Below, piece after piece: positions 46,161 through 59,443 of a stretch of 64,000 nt of DNA. This DNA is from Castor canadensis (Eukaryota; Chordata; Mammalia; Rodentia; Castoridae): assembly GCF_047511655.1 (NCBI RefSeq), contig NC_133398.1:111678332-111742331 (forward strand), given 5' to 3'. Under the pieces are notes generated by a model. That model ran no database searches. It had not been told where the DNA came from and was given only the letters and a program-made list of their open reading frames with translations. The position numbers were made by a program, and so were the translations under genes. The first letter of the stretch is position 1. The number at the start of each line of letters is the position of its first letter.

Positions 46161-47110
46161 CAATATGATATCTAAATGTAGATATAGAATCCTGGAACAT
46201 TCAATACTCCAATATCAACTCCCAAAGCTTCAGAAATCTATAAAATATGTCCATAAATATATTACACGTAATTGATAAGTACAGTTATTTCTGCTAATAA
46301 ACACTGTATACATGAAGGTAACTGGGAGATCAAAATATTGTGAGAATCCCTCTGATATCATTGTATTAAAGAAAAAAAGCAAGTTAGCTACGGTGTACCA
46401 GTGAGAGAAATCATAAATGTAAGTGAAGATTTATAGAAATGAATGTGTAATTTAAAAAACAACTACATCTTAAAATATATTCCACTATTTAAGAAAATTA
46501 TTGAATAGATGGAGAAGAAATAAGTGCTTTGGGGATAAAATAAGATACATGTGGCATAATATTAAAAAATGGTAATTGAATTTTAGGGAAAAATAGAATC
46601 ACATTATTTAATTGATACAAGATGTGAAAAATGTTCCCCAATGTAATCACTGCATAACCTACTCAAGCTCTAATATAATTTTCAGAAGGAAGAAAATAAT
46701 TAAAAGCCAGTTAAAATCCAGAAAAGGAAAAATATATTTTGCAAGGGAGAGTGAAAAATCAGTGAGTATTGATTTGACTCACATCTCTGCATATAAATAT
46801 CAAAACTTCAAATGTGCAGGATATCATATCATGGAGTAAAAAAAACTGGAAAAAGGGCTATAGTTACACATGAGGCCCAAACTGGGATATAAAATGTTCA
46901 AACATTACATACCATTTAAAAACATCCATGTAAGTATGGTGAGAAATGAATAATTCAAAATAAAAAGTATAGAAAAGTATGCATCAGAGAATGGAAGAAA
47001 ATAAATTGTTGCCATGATACTCTTGAAAAGAAAGTAAAAAAATTCAGAAGGCTTAAACCAACCAATCACAAAGCAAACAAACCAATGCCACAATATGTAT
47101 GAAATAGTAC
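46161..47110 (+). repeat. Zone S3, further A-type unit(s)
   Basis: Another A-type anchor at about 46288 (TGCTAATAAACACTGTATAC, then TAACTGGGAGAT). A less clear unit continues to about 47110. Confidence 0.45.
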
Positions 47111-47199
47111 ATCAATATATGTATATACTACTCAAATTTTACAAAAGAATAATTTTAGAAACACAATGAGCATCTCTAAAACAAAAGCAGAGTGAAATA

Positions 47200-48330
47200 A
47201 GTGAATTATTTTATCATGTCATCTTAACCTGACTTATAAACATGACCAGCTCATATTAGAATTTGAGGAACTTGGACGTGTCACAGATATCTCCCTAGAA
47301 TTTAATTTGTGTTCCATGAATCAGGGTAATACTTTTTAATTGTTAATGTTTATTTCAGTTTTTATTTTTGATTCTTCAATGTAATTCATATCTTGTTACA
47401 TACCAACAAGATGTTTTACTGCATTTCTGAATGTCATTTTTATGTTTTTTTCAGCAGACAATTTATAACTATACATCTCTAATATGTAGAATAAGCTAAC
47501 TTTGTCAATGAGAACATGTGGCCTTCTTGGAATAATTTTTCATTTTTATGTCAGAACTTCTCTCAAAATTCTAAATTTTTCAATTCATATTCATGTACAT
47601 TACAGTATTTAAGATATTGCATAGGCCTGTCTCATAACTCACCCTTTTTCATGTATTGCACTTCATAGAATTGTTTGTACATTTTTTGGCTTTTAATTCA
47701 TTTTTGACATTAGAAAATTAAATTGACTAATACCTATGTATTTGTGTCACTTTTATGAATACTGTGATATGCACTACAGTGTTTACTTTATGTGATTCCC
47801 TAAATTTTGACCTTTTAATGCTCTAATTGTAATGGTCCTTTTCACAAGTTTCCCATTAATACTTTTCATTATGTTTTTTCTATTTTCAAATTATTCTCTT
47901 TTTCCTTGAGTTAGAATATATTTTATGCTATGGTATCTGCATATCCTGTTTTGCTTGTGCATGCATTCAAAATTGCAACAACTGGTAATATAATCCTTTA
48001 ATACAATTGTTTTGGCTAGGCCCATGTGATCACTAACAACATGAGGTTGTCTTGGTTCGATTTTTCATTTTAAGCTAAGTGCCTTCCTGAAAATTACATA
48101 TTTTCCAGGTAAATTTCCCCTACACATTATTAAATGGCAAATTAGGGGTTTTTGTCTACTCCTCTTTTAAGGTGATATATTTTTTCCTATGGTTTACTGG
48201 GATTTTAAATTCACCCTTCACTTTTAAAGGCTCTGTTGTATATGTGTATTTAATTGCATCATCCATTTTTTCCATTCTGCTATATGTTGGGCTTTATTTG
48301 ATTCTCAGTAATTTCTTCCTTCTTTTGTAA
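47200..48330 (-). repeat. Inverted A-type units
   Basis: Reading the minus strand gives the A-type order at about 47460-47580 and again at about 48000-48150: in the latter, TAATAATGTGTAGGGGAAAT, TTACCTGGAAAATATGTAAT, TTTCAGGAAGGCACTTAGC and AAAATGAAAAATCGAACC, closely parallel to 44918-45020 on the plus strand. The spacing between the two is about 550 bases. Confidence 0.6.
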
Positions 48331-48429
48331 ATGTAATTTAAATGATTCATTTGTCAGGCATTCATGTAACTTTGTGTCTTCCTGTAGTCTTTTTAAAACA
48401 CTATTTGTTTTAACTTTTTGAAATTAAAT

Positions 48430-48840
48430 GCTTAGTATTATTATTTTTGGTCCTTTACTATGCTTGGTGGAAGTGCATCATGGCATTTAGAAAGGATATT
48501 ACAGTGTATCAAATATATCATACCTACTTCCCTAATTTCTGGAATAGTTTCAACAGGTATTATGTTTCCATTTATGTACATATGTACACATTTTTGCACC
48601 ACATTCAGCTTCCTAACTCTTTTCCAATCACTTACCCCCTCCCACAAGTACTACCCCCCCGGGGAAGACCTGTTCCACCCTCCTATTCTCCAATTCTGTA
48701 GAAGAAAAAAGAGAAAAGAGAAAATGAAAAACATGGTATTTTTGTTTTTTGGAGATACAGGTAGCTATACAATGAGTTTCCTTGTGACAGTTCCATGTAT
48801 AGATGTATTGCAACCCCAATTGATTTAGCTCTTCTTATTT
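48430..48840 (-). mobile_element. L1 3'UTR fragment, antisense
   Basis: Includes TGTATCAAATATATCATACC, a C-rich tract at 48636-48662 (reverse of the G-rich L1 tract), GACCTGTTCCACCC and the TAGCTATACAATGAGTTTCC motif, all as in other 3'UTRs here. Confidence 0.7.
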
Positions 48841-49369
48841 GCTTTATTCAAATTACTCATTTCTTAATCACAATATATAATATGCTATATTTTGAATGCC
48901 TTTTTATTTAATTTTTTCTTTAGAGTTATATAAATCTTGCAATTTATCCATAAATTTTAGAAATTTCATTAGAACATATCTAGGTATTCTTTTCACAGTC
49001 TCTCCTATATTTTTCACTTTTATTTCCTCCCCTAAATTACTTATTTCTAAGGCTTCTCAAAACTTCTTTAACATCTATATGTCATTATTTTGTTAGTGGA
49101 TTTGCTTTTGTTTACAAATTAATATTATTCTCTCAGTCTTAAATCCTCTAATAGGCCACACTGACACTGGAAATGTGCCCAAGTTTATTGGATTTTTCAT
49201 TGTGAGATCAAAAAGACTGAAGATTCTGCTCTCCAAGAATGTTTCTTGTATGCTCAGTAATATCTAGCATATGGCAATCTTCTAATTCAGCCTTTTGGGC
49301 AATGCTATCTTTCTCTAGACTGTTACAGAAAACTAACTTCCTTAACCTTCAAAAGTCTGAGAGGAATGT
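48841..49369. other. AT-rich DNA, nothing recognised
   Basis: No gene or confident repeat. A very old L1 is possible but unsupported. Confidence 0.4.
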
Positions 49370-49612
49370 AAATCAGTGACTGTGATGGTGAGATGGAACA
49401 AGTGAGGTATAGATTTGAGAAAGGATACCATTCAGGGGTTGAAAAAAGTACTATAAATGAATACATAAAATGAAATAAACTCTATTAAAATTTTTGAAGT
49501 GAAGGTGATGAAAGTTAAGAAGGGGAATGAATTTTACCAAAGCATAATATATAGATGTATGTAAATATCACAATAATTCCATATCCATTTGGTACTTTTA
49601 ATGTGCTAATAA
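49370..49612 (+). mobile_element. Old L1 3'UTR end, sense
   Basis: GA-rich body, then ATAGATGTATGTAAATATCAC, ATCCATTTGGTACTTTTAAT and GTGCTAATAAAAAAG as a tail, resembling the old L1 3' end at 23030-23085. Confidence 0.6.
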
Positions 49613-52600
49613 AAAAGAAACAAAATATATCATAAGCAAGAGAAAAAAGGTAAAATCTAACAATAGATAGTAATAATCTTTATGACAGAAAGTAGGAAAT
49701 AATATTCAAACAAATCATAAACTTTGAAAAATCAAAACTTTAGCCTGATTAATTGAAAATGAAGAAGTAAATTATGAATATTATCTTAAGAGTGTGGACA
49801 TTAAATAAACACTTCCTTCACAGAAAAGATAACAAAGGAGTATTTTTAATTGTCATTTTATAGGCAATTATTACTTAAAGAGTATTCAAGATGCTTTTGG
49901 TTGCAGCATGAAAAACTAGTCATTCACTTAATAAACCTAAAAAAGTAAAAATTAAAAAACTAAACAGGTTGTTTGGGCCTCCAAAGACATCCAAGAAAAG
50001 GATATAGTGAATCTTCTGCTTTAATTGGTATGAAACATGTTTGAGATGGTGTTTAATTCAATGGCAAAATAGTAATCTACAATGCTTGCTACCCTGACTT
50101 GATCCTGAATACCACGAAAAGAAATTTCATTGTAGTATATGGAACCATCTGATGTACTGTTTTCATGAATGCTGAAATATAACTTAAGGTTTGACCATGA
50201 AAAAAGTATATCTGAGGGGAGTGAAAGAGGCTACTCCAAGTGTTTTATTTTCCTTAACAAACATTAAGCATGCAAATATTTGACATTCTCCCAACATTAA
50301 AAGCCTGATTATAAATGCATTATTGTTATCTAAAATGTTATAGAGTAAAGACAGGTAATCCTATCTAAGTTTGTAAAGAAAAAAAAGTAAGTGTGTCACT
50401 CTACCAGATGTAATCAAGTTTTTTCTGAACATTCTTTCATGTAGAAATAAGCTTTGAGAGCAATTACAAAAATATTTCTTATATATTTGGTTTGTTTCTC
50501 CCTTTACCATTTCATCTAGATCAGTGATAAATTTCTGAACCCACAAATGTACATGTTTGAAAACAGTTTGATAAGAAAATTTTATGGTTACACTGTGTTG
50601 TCTCCATATGAGTTGAAAATCTAAAAAGAAATAGGAAAATCTTCTCCTAGTTGGATCTTACAATGATTCTGTATTTAAAGTGCAGTGTTCTCATCAAAGA
50701 AATGCTATGGAGCAAAAGGAACAAACATTGGAAAACATACCTATTTGTACTGGTTTTTAGTGTATGGAAAGGACTCTCTTCCAAAAAATTACAAAACACA
50801 CCATAAATTTTGACAGTAAGACATCGGATACAATGCTACTGGCATACAAATTTGTAAAAATTGCCTTCAATCTGCTCAAAATAATGGGTCAACTGTTAAA
50901 TTCATACATACATACTCTAATAAAATCAAGTTACAGTAAGATATAAATTTCAAAGCAGAAATTAATGTGCACAATTAGTGGAAATTTTAGGTAGAAGGAA
51001 TTAAATTGTTTAATTAAGATTTTTATGTACTTGCAAATTTTTCAGTATTTGAAATCATGTATTTTACTTTGTCCAAGATATATTCAGAGACATAGGAGAA
51101 TTTTGGTTTTTAATGATGGACTCTGGGAGTAAGAATCAAATATGTTCACAAACAAAGATACATGTGCAAATATCTGATTCTTTTCAGATAATTTAAAACC
51201 TTTTAATATGACAATTTAAAAAACTAGTACATATTCAATATTTAAATATATATGAGGCATTTTTACACAATATAAATTAATTTTATGTCATTGAGAATAA
51301 AATTTCATATCAATTTATATAGCTGTTTACACAAATACTCTTGTGTTCAGATATCTCTATACATCTTTTACAACTAAATGATGAATTTGGTATTTCTGAG
51401 GTACTGTGTAGTATTTCAAAACCTCCTTAAGTAAATCCAATATATATTCTTTACTTTCTAGTATAAATTTTTTAACACTGTAAAATGTTTAAATTATTAC
51501 ATTTACAAATTTGAATATCATTATCTTTATTTTGTATGAGCATCTTTTATCTTTCTATTCAATTTATTTTAATAGGTTAAATTCACCATACCATACCAGT
51601 GTTTTTAATATTTTCAATTACATTTTCAAATTCCAGTTATTAGTTGAGTAGAATGAATCTAATCATTTTAATATATTGGCTGTATTTAAATTTTTATTCC
51701 AAATAGTTGTTCAAAAGTTTGCAAAAATTGACCTCAGAGCTTTCAAATGTGGAGAGCCAGGGAGTTTTGGATAGAATTTTATTTGGCTTTTCAGTATTGT
51801 GTAGAAACAAGCAATTTTGGGCCCTCATTCACTGTGGTGAGGTAAATCCTTAGTACTCTGTTAAAATTGTAAATCTGTACCAACAATTGATGAGAATTGA
51901 ATAATTTTGTGAATGCATACTTTATATATGTACAGGGAGATGGTCATGACATTGATTTAAAATATTTAAAATTAATATGATGCATAATTATACATGATAT
52001 GTTGTGGGGGTAACAGAGATTAGAAATGTGAACAATTTGGAGGAAAACATTTTATTTACCAGAAGAAAAATAATGACCAGAAGAAAAAATTCATTTGCCA
52101 CATATTCAAAAGCCATTGTGAAGCAAGACACATGTGGTGTACTATGAGTAAGTTGTGAGACTGGCCTGAGATGACTGTTATTTTGCCACAAAAGAAAAAT
52201 ACTTACAATATAGAATTTTGAAGGACTGTGTCCTCACCTTAAAATGCCAATGATACACATTCTGTGTACTAGGACTATGCTACATTAGAATGTTAAATTC
52301 TTATACAATATATGTGTATGTATACAAAGACAAAAAATAAAACAAAAGATACACAGAGGATAAGAGATAAAAATATATTGGTACTAAAGAGACAGAAATA
52401 AGAATAATTTTAAAGAGGGAAAATAGAATGAAGATGGAATGCAAAAATATTGCGAAAACATGGCCATGGCAGTTTTTTTTTACATTGAAGAACACCAAGA
52501 AACTCTGGGTATTTAAAGTTTTCCAGAAAACACAGAAGTTTTAGGGCTTTGAATTAATGGTGAAAAAGGTAACTACACAGACCAGATGTTCACAGTACTA

Positions 52601-52658
52601 GGCTTGGCCTCAGCAAAGGCAGTGAGATATATTCAACAATTTAACATAAATTCTTAAT
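49613..52658. other. AT-rich intergenic DNA, nothing recognised
   Basis: About 3 kb with no L1, SINE, LTR or gene-like signature that I can support. The longest open frames are 60-67 codons, expected by chance. Confidence 0.5.
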
Positions 52659-54325
52659 GATACCCAACTTCAAACTATATTACAAAGCAATAGCAATAAA
52701 AACAGCATGGTACTTGCACAACAATAGACGTGAAGACACTGGAATGGAATCCCGGATATTAATCCACACTACTATAACTACCTCATTTTTAACAAAGGTG
52801 CCAAACATATATGATGCAGAAAAGATAGCCTCTTCAACAAATGTTGCTGGGTAAAGTGGTTATCCATTTCCAAGAAACTGAAACTAGATCCATGTCTATC
52901 ACCCTGTTCTAGTATCAATTGAAAATGGATAAAGGACCTTAATATCAGACCTGAAACTCTGAAGTTAGTACAGGAAGGAGCAGAAAACACTCTGGATCTA
53001 ATAGGTATAGGCAAAGACTTCCTCAATAGAACCCCAGTGGCTCAGCAACTAAGAGAAAGGATGGACAAACGGGACTTCATAAAATTAAAAAGCTTCTGCA
53101 TAACAAAAGAAATGGTCTCTAAACTGAAGAGACTACCCACAGGGTGGGAGAAAATATTTGCCAGCTATACATCAGACTGATAGCCAGAATATAGAGGGAA
53201 CTCAAAAAACTAAACTCTCCCAAAATTAATGAACCAATAAACAAATGGGCAACTGAACTAAACAGAAATTTCTCAAAAGAAGAAATTCAAATGGCCAAAA
53301 AACACATGAAAATATGGTCACCATCTCTAGACATAAAGGAAATGCAATTCAAAACCACACTAAGATTCCACATCACCCCTGTTAGAATAGCTATCATCAA
53401 AAACACAACCAAAAACATGTGTGGGAGAGGATGTGGGGAAAAAGGAACCCTTGTACACTGCTGATGGGAATGTAAGCTGGTGCTGCCACTCTGCAAAAAA
53501 ATTTGGAGGCTTCTTAAAAATGTAAACATAGACTTGCTGTATGATCCAGCAATCCCACTCCTAGGGATATACCCAAAGGAATGCAACACAGGTTACTCCA
53601 GAGGCACCTACACACCCATGTTTATTTCAACACTATTCATGAAAGCCAAGGTATGGAAACAACCAAGATGCTCCACTACTGATGAATGGATCAGGAAAAT
53701 GTGGTATTTGCACACAATGGAATTTTATTCAGTCATGAAGAAGAATGACATCTTATAATTCTCAAATAAATGGATGGAACTGGAGAACATCATTCTGAGA
53801 AAGGTTAGCCAGTCTCAGAAGATCAAAAATCATATGTCCTCCACCATATGTGGACTTTAGATCTATGGCAAATACAGCAATGTGGTTGGACTTGGATCAC
53901 AAGGCAAGGGGAGAGCAAATAAGGGAGATATGGGAATAGGAAGAAAATCCAAAACATGAAAGCATTTGATGTCCCTACTCCAGAGGAACTAATACAGAAA
54001 CCTTAAAGCAACAGAGGTAAACATGAGAAGGGTATCAGGAACCAATATGAAGGTCAGTTAGAGATGAATTACCTTGGGTTGTAACACATTTGTACATGAA
54101 AGCAATGCTAGCAATCTCTCTGTATAGCTATCCTTAAGTCCAATAGCAAAAATGCTTTGTCTTCCTTATTATGCTTATGTCTTCTCTTTGACAAAATTAG
54201 TGATAAGGTCCAAACAGGTTCTACCTGGAAAGCAATGGGTTGGGGGGGGGAAGGTTGGGGGAGGGGGACAACATGGAAAAATTAACCAAACAATATAAGC
54301 ACATGTGAATAAATGATTATAACAA
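52659..54325 (+). mobile_element. 5'-truncated L1 (end of ORF2 and 3'UTR), copy A
   Basis: Starts within ORF2 at ATACCCAACTTCAAACTATA (parallel to L1-alpha 9272-9297), runs through the ORF2 C-terminus (TPMFISTLFMKAKVWKQPRC frame near 53610-53680), a 3'UTR with a G-rich tract (54237-54268) and the end GCACATGTGAATAAATG at 54299-54315 followed by an A-rich tail. It is less decayed than its surroundings. Its part from 53321 on is included in the segmental duplication. Confidence 0.88.
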
Positions 54326-56264
54326 AAAAGGAAAAAAAAACATTATCATATAAAACATGAAATGTGATTATAGAAAGAAAATAAAAAATTTCCCTTTAAT
54401 AATAAGAAAATTTAAAAGTATATATGGTAATATGTGTTTAAACATTCATTGCAAGTAGCATAAAAACAAATACAATTTCAGAATTTAATATTTAAATTAA
54501 AATATGGCATACACAGATTATAAATACATACAAATAATGGTTTGGAAATGTCTGTTAAAGTTTTACAAAGTCACAGATAATGTATATCCCCAAACTCACA
54601 AAAAAGAAAATGATTAAGAAAAACATTTGACATACCACACTATTCTAACATGGTACCTCAACTCTGCCCACAAAAAGGTTTCCAGAACATTTGAAATTCT
54701 TAATGAGAGTCTCACTTCAGAAGGAGAAAGACAACTAAAGTGGTTACATATTCCTACTCTCAGGTTAGGACTAAATTAGTGTAATAATGATGGACATTTT
54801 TCAGAAAAGAATGAGTACTCATATCTGGATAGAAAATATATTGTGGTTAATGAGATAAGAAAACAATTTCATACCGTCAATGCAAAGTGATAAGTATTCA
54901 TTAGAGACTACTGAAAGTAGCTAACTAAATTATAATTTAGAAAAGAAAAAAATCTAGAAGACAAATCAACTAAATATTCCACCAAAAGTAAATATACCCA
55001 AATAATTATGAAAATAAGGTGCCAATACCTAGATATAATGTACTGCGACCAGTGTCAGGGATTCAGTTAAAATCTATAAAATACAAGCAAAGAGAAAAAT
55101 ATGTAATCTGGACAGAGTGAATTTTTACAATGACCTAAACTCCGTTTTTGACAATTTGACTCTTACCAGGACAAAACAGAAGGTTGAGGAAGGTTCTAAA
55201 TTCATAAAAATAAAATGAATTAAGGTGGACATGTATTCTGCAGAAAGATTTGACTAGGATAAGAAATAAAGGATTTACAGAAGTTAGCAATAGATATGAA
55301 TAAATATATATGTGTATATATTTTCAGATATTAGAGTAAAATATATTGTGATTACAAAGATAAACCATGATTATTTGAAAGGGATAATGAAAGACTAACA
55401 TAATACACGAGAGAAAGAGTGTTAGGGAGATAGAATCAACAAACATTAATTAAGCAATCAACTCCTCATATAACCAAATAATCATAAAGGAAATGCCAAA
55501 ACCTAGAAAAAATATCTACTGCAACTTTCAAAGTTCAAGGAAAAGTTAATTTGTAGCAGGAATCCAGGAAATGTTTTTTTTTTAAATAGGATACCTGTAA
55601 AGGGAAAATATTATTCTTGCCCAAGGTGGATCTTATTGAGCCTGCATGAAGTTTATCCAAACAATAGAATAGTGAGAGTTTCTGACATTTAAATGAAAGC
55701 AAAGCAATATGGCCTCATACTCCCAGTGATGGAATGGGCCTAATCCAGGGCATAAAGTTTAAATTATTTGCATAATTTTAAAGCAAATAAATTTAAAGCA
55801 AATAAAACATGACATTTTGATATTAGAACAGAAAACATTCTGAGGAAAGTGTTGAGAAATAATTTAGAGGAGCAAATGTAGTCACAAGTATACATGTGAG
55901 AATGTTGTAAAATGGATATAACACTTAAACTGAAAAGAATTCAGAAGATAATAATCAAAAGATTAGCTCACTGTGTATTAGAACACTAATAAAGGAAATA
56001 ATAACAAATAGATGTATTCTAATTAAACTTCCAAAAGTCATTTATAGATTGAAATTCGCATAAATACTTAGAAATGATAGAAACTATCTTATCTGCAGAA
56101 CATTAATTACCAGACACATTTAAGATTTATCCTAAACACTGGGTAGTTAGATTTCACCATAAAAATGTTAGAAAAGTGGACTGGAAATTTTTATCCCCAA
56201 ATGAAAAAGCAAACCAACTTGGCCACATTTTCATAGTCCCTGGATAGGCCTAAATTAAGGTATT

Positions 56265-56279
56265 AAAGATTTCCATGAG
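56265..56279. repeat. Left target-site duplication of the nested L1 3'UTR
   Basis: AAAGATTTCCATGAG, repeated exactly at 56587-56601. Copy B has the site once, unfilled, near 62320-62334. Confidence 0.97.
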
Positions 56280-56586
56280 AACTAGAGAAAAGGTTAGATT
56301 AAAAAGAATTAACCTAGAAGGTAACACACATGCACAAGAAAGTAATGTGAGTCAACTCCCTGTATAGCAATCCTCATCTCAACTAGCAAAAACTCTTGTT
56401 CCTTCCTATTATTGCTTATACTCTCTCTTCAACAAAATTAGAAATAAGGGCAAAAATAAGAAATAAGGGGGTTGGGGGGAGAGGGAGGGGGCAGAGTGGG
56501 TGGTAAGGGAGGGGGTGGGGGCTGGGGGGAGAAATGACCCAAGCATTGTATGCACATATGAATAATAAAACAATAAAAATTAAAAA
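56280..56586 (+). mobile_element. Severely truncated young L1 (3'UTR only, 307 bases)
   Basis: Starts AACTAGAGAAAAGGTTAG, contains CTCCCTGTATAGCAATCC, a long G-rich tract (56467-56531), then GCATTGTATGCACATATGAA and an A-rich tail. Bounded by a perfect 15-bp TSD and absent from duplication copy B. Confidence 0.97.
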
Positions 56587-56601
56587 AAAGATTTCCATGA
56601 G
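56587..56601. repeat. Right target-site duplication of the nested L1 3'UTR
   Basis: Exact partner of 56265-56279. Confidence 0.97.
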
Positions 56602-57424
56602 TAAAAGTTATAAACTTGAAGATAAATTTAAGCAAAAAGTGATTCAGATACTACAGAATGAAATATTTGAGATTCAAAACGTTATTATGATGAAGTAAAA
56701 AATACTAATCAGAATTATGAGAAATTGATAAAAATGAATCATTAAAATTGCATGGAAAATCAAAGAAATTCCAAAAGACAGAAATTACTAACTTGATTCA
56801 TCATATATGAGAATGATCAAAAATAGATGATAAAATTAAGTAGTTATAATAAACAGTATTTATCAAAATTCAGGGATAAATTTGAAATTCAACAATAATA
56901 GTGAATAAGATAAATATATTTCCTAGTCACACAGGCTTAATATGTTTATTAAATAGTGGGTAGATGAAAGTTAATAGAAAAATATGTAATTTCAGTAAGA
57001 TTTGAACATGTGGTGTGTAATCCAGCTAAGATTTCTTCTTGTACTCACCATCAGGATGAGCATAGGATGTGATATAAAAGATGCCCCGAAAGCAAGCAAA
57101 ATAATGTACACATATATAACAGCACAGAATAATCTATAAAGGCATAAAAATGAATATTTTGAAAGAAATAATACAGAATAAGGATTGTAAGAAAAACCGT
57201 AAAAAATAGATTTTTAAAATGAAAATTTATAAAGATGGGAAAATTCCAGATGACATAAATAATGTAATCAATGCAGTATTTATCACAATAATCTTAAAAT
57301 TAATACAAATATTTAGGTGTTAGGCAACATAACATTCCAAAGCCATGAAAGGATGTTTAATACCTTTAATTTCATTTTACATTGTTAAATATTGGAAGGT
57401 ATTCAAAAAAGAGCTGGCTCTTAA

Positions 57425-58023
57425 ATTTATGTCTCCCTTTGATCAAGTGTTAGTTTGGTATATTGGTAATTTTTGATGGATAACATGTGACCAAATATCA
57501 TTTTTGGACATTTTCTATTATTGTGGTACTGAAGTTACATTGTGAAATTTACCAAAGGTCTTACAATACAGTACAATACATCATAGTTGAATTCACCCCC
57601 TCCATCATTCACCTTTATCTCCCCTTTTCTCATTCATTGAACAGTTTTAACATTTCACATATGAGTGCATAATATTTACACCATAATCCCCCTCCTACAT
57701 CCTTTCCATACATCTTCCCTCTCAAAGTGCAAAGACCCAGACAGCACCAGTTTTACCTTCCGGTTTTCCATTTTGAAAAAAAGATATTTTCACTTGTATA
57801 ATGTAGCTATACAGGGAGATTCATTGTGATATTTCCACATATATATGTACTTTAACCTGAATTTGTTCATCCCCTCTATTTCCTCCTCTTCTACCTTGGT
57901 CTCCCTCTTATGTTGATTTTAACAGGTTTAAATATTCTTTATTCATTCTTACATAGAGAGTATATCTACTATACTCACCTTCTTAACTTCCTTCTTTTTC
58001 CTTCCATCTCCCATTAGTGATTT
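57425..58023 (-). mobile_element. Old L1 3'UTR, antisense, copy A
   Basis: T/C-rich plus-strand sequence with TTGAATTCACCCCCTCCATC, TCTCAAAGTGCAAAGACCC, TAATGTAGCTATACAGGGAG and TTAACTTCCTTCTTTTTCC. Its homologue in copy B continues into ORF2 (63769 onward). Here it is cut at 58023 by the duplication junction. Confidence 0.8.
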
Positions 58024-59443
58024 GCTTCAATGTTGCACCTCCATGAAGCCATGTCAGTATGATAGCAGAAACTGACTTTAACAGCCACTTCATTTATGTT
58101 TTACACTGTCACCTTAAAGATTTTGTGAGTGTGAGCTCCTATTAAGGCATCAACTTCTATACAATGTTATTTCTCAGTTAATATTAAGTTTATCAAAATG
58201 TAACTTCATTGTAATTATCATTATTTATGTCCTTAGAGTACTGTAAAGGATTTAATATGACACTTACCTATGTATATATCAAATGTTAACTGAATTTCCC
58301 ATCTACACTAAGAATTTAAAAAAAAATTTAAGTATATAAATTTGAGGAGAATTAGAATATAGGCAACTGAAAATGTTAACACATGACAAACAAATAGCAA
58401 TTAATGGCCAAAGCAAAATGATCCATTAGGATTGAGCTGTTTCAGGTGGAGGAAAAAAAGGAGCATTTTTCTTTTATGAAAAGCATAAAAGAAAGCATGC
58501 AGCTTTCTCTATTTTAAAGTGGGACTTTATGACCAAGAAGCCACTTTCTGCTTTCATGGTGGGATGGCATCCTGTAGCAGCAACCTTGCAGCAAACAATG
58601 ATGTAGGTAATAAATGGGGAGAGGGATGTGGCCCAACTATGAACAATCATCTGTTTAAATATGACAAACTTTCTTAAAAACAAATATGATAACTGTATAA
58701 AAAGGAATGCCATGTAATAGAATGCATGCTCTTCTCCTTAAAACTCTTTTAAAGATACAGTCAACCCCTGGTGAGAGCAGGCAGTGAGAGAATCCCATTC
58801 CGTGTCCCAGGGAGGTCACTTGGATGTTTGAGCTCCAATTGATGTGAACTGAAACTCAAGGAAAAAGAAAATGATATCCTCATCTTTTCACCAGTAAGCT
58901 CAATGAAAAGATGGTTTTGGTATCACATGCAATAATTACAGCTACTTTCATCATCAAAAATTAACAGAACTTTTGATTGCATTACCACATAGATTGATTG
59001 AATACTAAATGGATCTATTCTACATATTTTCTAGAAATTTTATAATTTACAGAGTCAGTTTTGTCCTGCTACCATTTTGTCTACTTTATAAGAGTATAAT
59101 ACATGGATTATGTTATAAAATCTTGGATACCTAAATATGATACACTTATAAGCAAATTGGAATTGTACTATACATTTGTTTTAAAAAGTATTATATTGCA
59201 AGGATGTCTCACAATTTCTAAGTGAAATTTTTCAATCGTAACCTGACTGATTCATTAATTTATTTTTACACAACAATTTTTTGTTTTTATTTTATTTTTG
59301 ATGATTCTGAGGGTTGAAGCCAGGGCCTTGAGCTTGCTACCCAGGTGCTTTACTACTTGAGCTACTCCAGCAGCCCCTACAAATCAATTTTTAAGAGTAT
59401 GTTTAGGTTTGTAACAAAATTGGGAATAAGGTACAGAGATTTC
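58024..59443. other. Spacer between the duplication copies
   Basis: About 1.4 kb with no homologue in either copy that I can see. It contains an ID-like SINE at its right end and otherwise no recognised feature. GATTT occurs at both borders (58019-58023 and 59438-59442). Confidence 0.7.
59281..59378 (-). repeat. ID-like SINE, antisense
   Basis: Minus strand reads GGGGCTGCTGGAGTAGCTCA, TAGTAAAGCACCTGGGTAGC and AAGGCCCTGGCTTCAACCCT, with A- and B-box-like parts, and ends in an A-rich tail (plus-strand T-rich 59281-59300). It matches the right half of the dimeric SINE at 44709-44894. Confidence 0.85.

Larger units (their letters stand above)
54640..57420 (+). repeat. Array of five A-type monomers (0.48-0.50 kb), copy A
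   Basis: Anchors at about 54655, 55131, 55631, 56131 and 56945. Spacings 476, 500, 500, and 814, the last being about 492 once the 322 bases added by the L1 insertion are removed. Shared features of each monomer: a TAAACACTG(T/G)-like or weaker anchor, an AACAGAA...TTCTAA/TTCTGA block, CATTTAAATGA/AAAATGAA block, CCAACTTGGCCACAT-like block, and about 300 AT-rich bases ending in AAATGCCAATACCTAGA-like sequence. No coding potential. Confidence 0.7.
53321..58023 (+). repeat. Segmental tandem duplication, copy A
   Basis: Aligns collinearly with 59444-63768. Both copies hold an L1 3' end, an array of A-type monomers and an antisense L1 3'UTR. Length 4703; without the L1 insertion and its TSD copy (322 bases) 4381, against 4325 in copy B. 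In a 310-base sample (56638-56945 against 62365-62670) I count roughly 25 differences, about 8%. Confidence 0.93.

Noticed and set aside
52620-54345. Target-site duplication for the truncated L1 copy A
   Set aside because: Only weak similarities (ACATAA-type words) were found on the two sides, not enough to claim a duplication.
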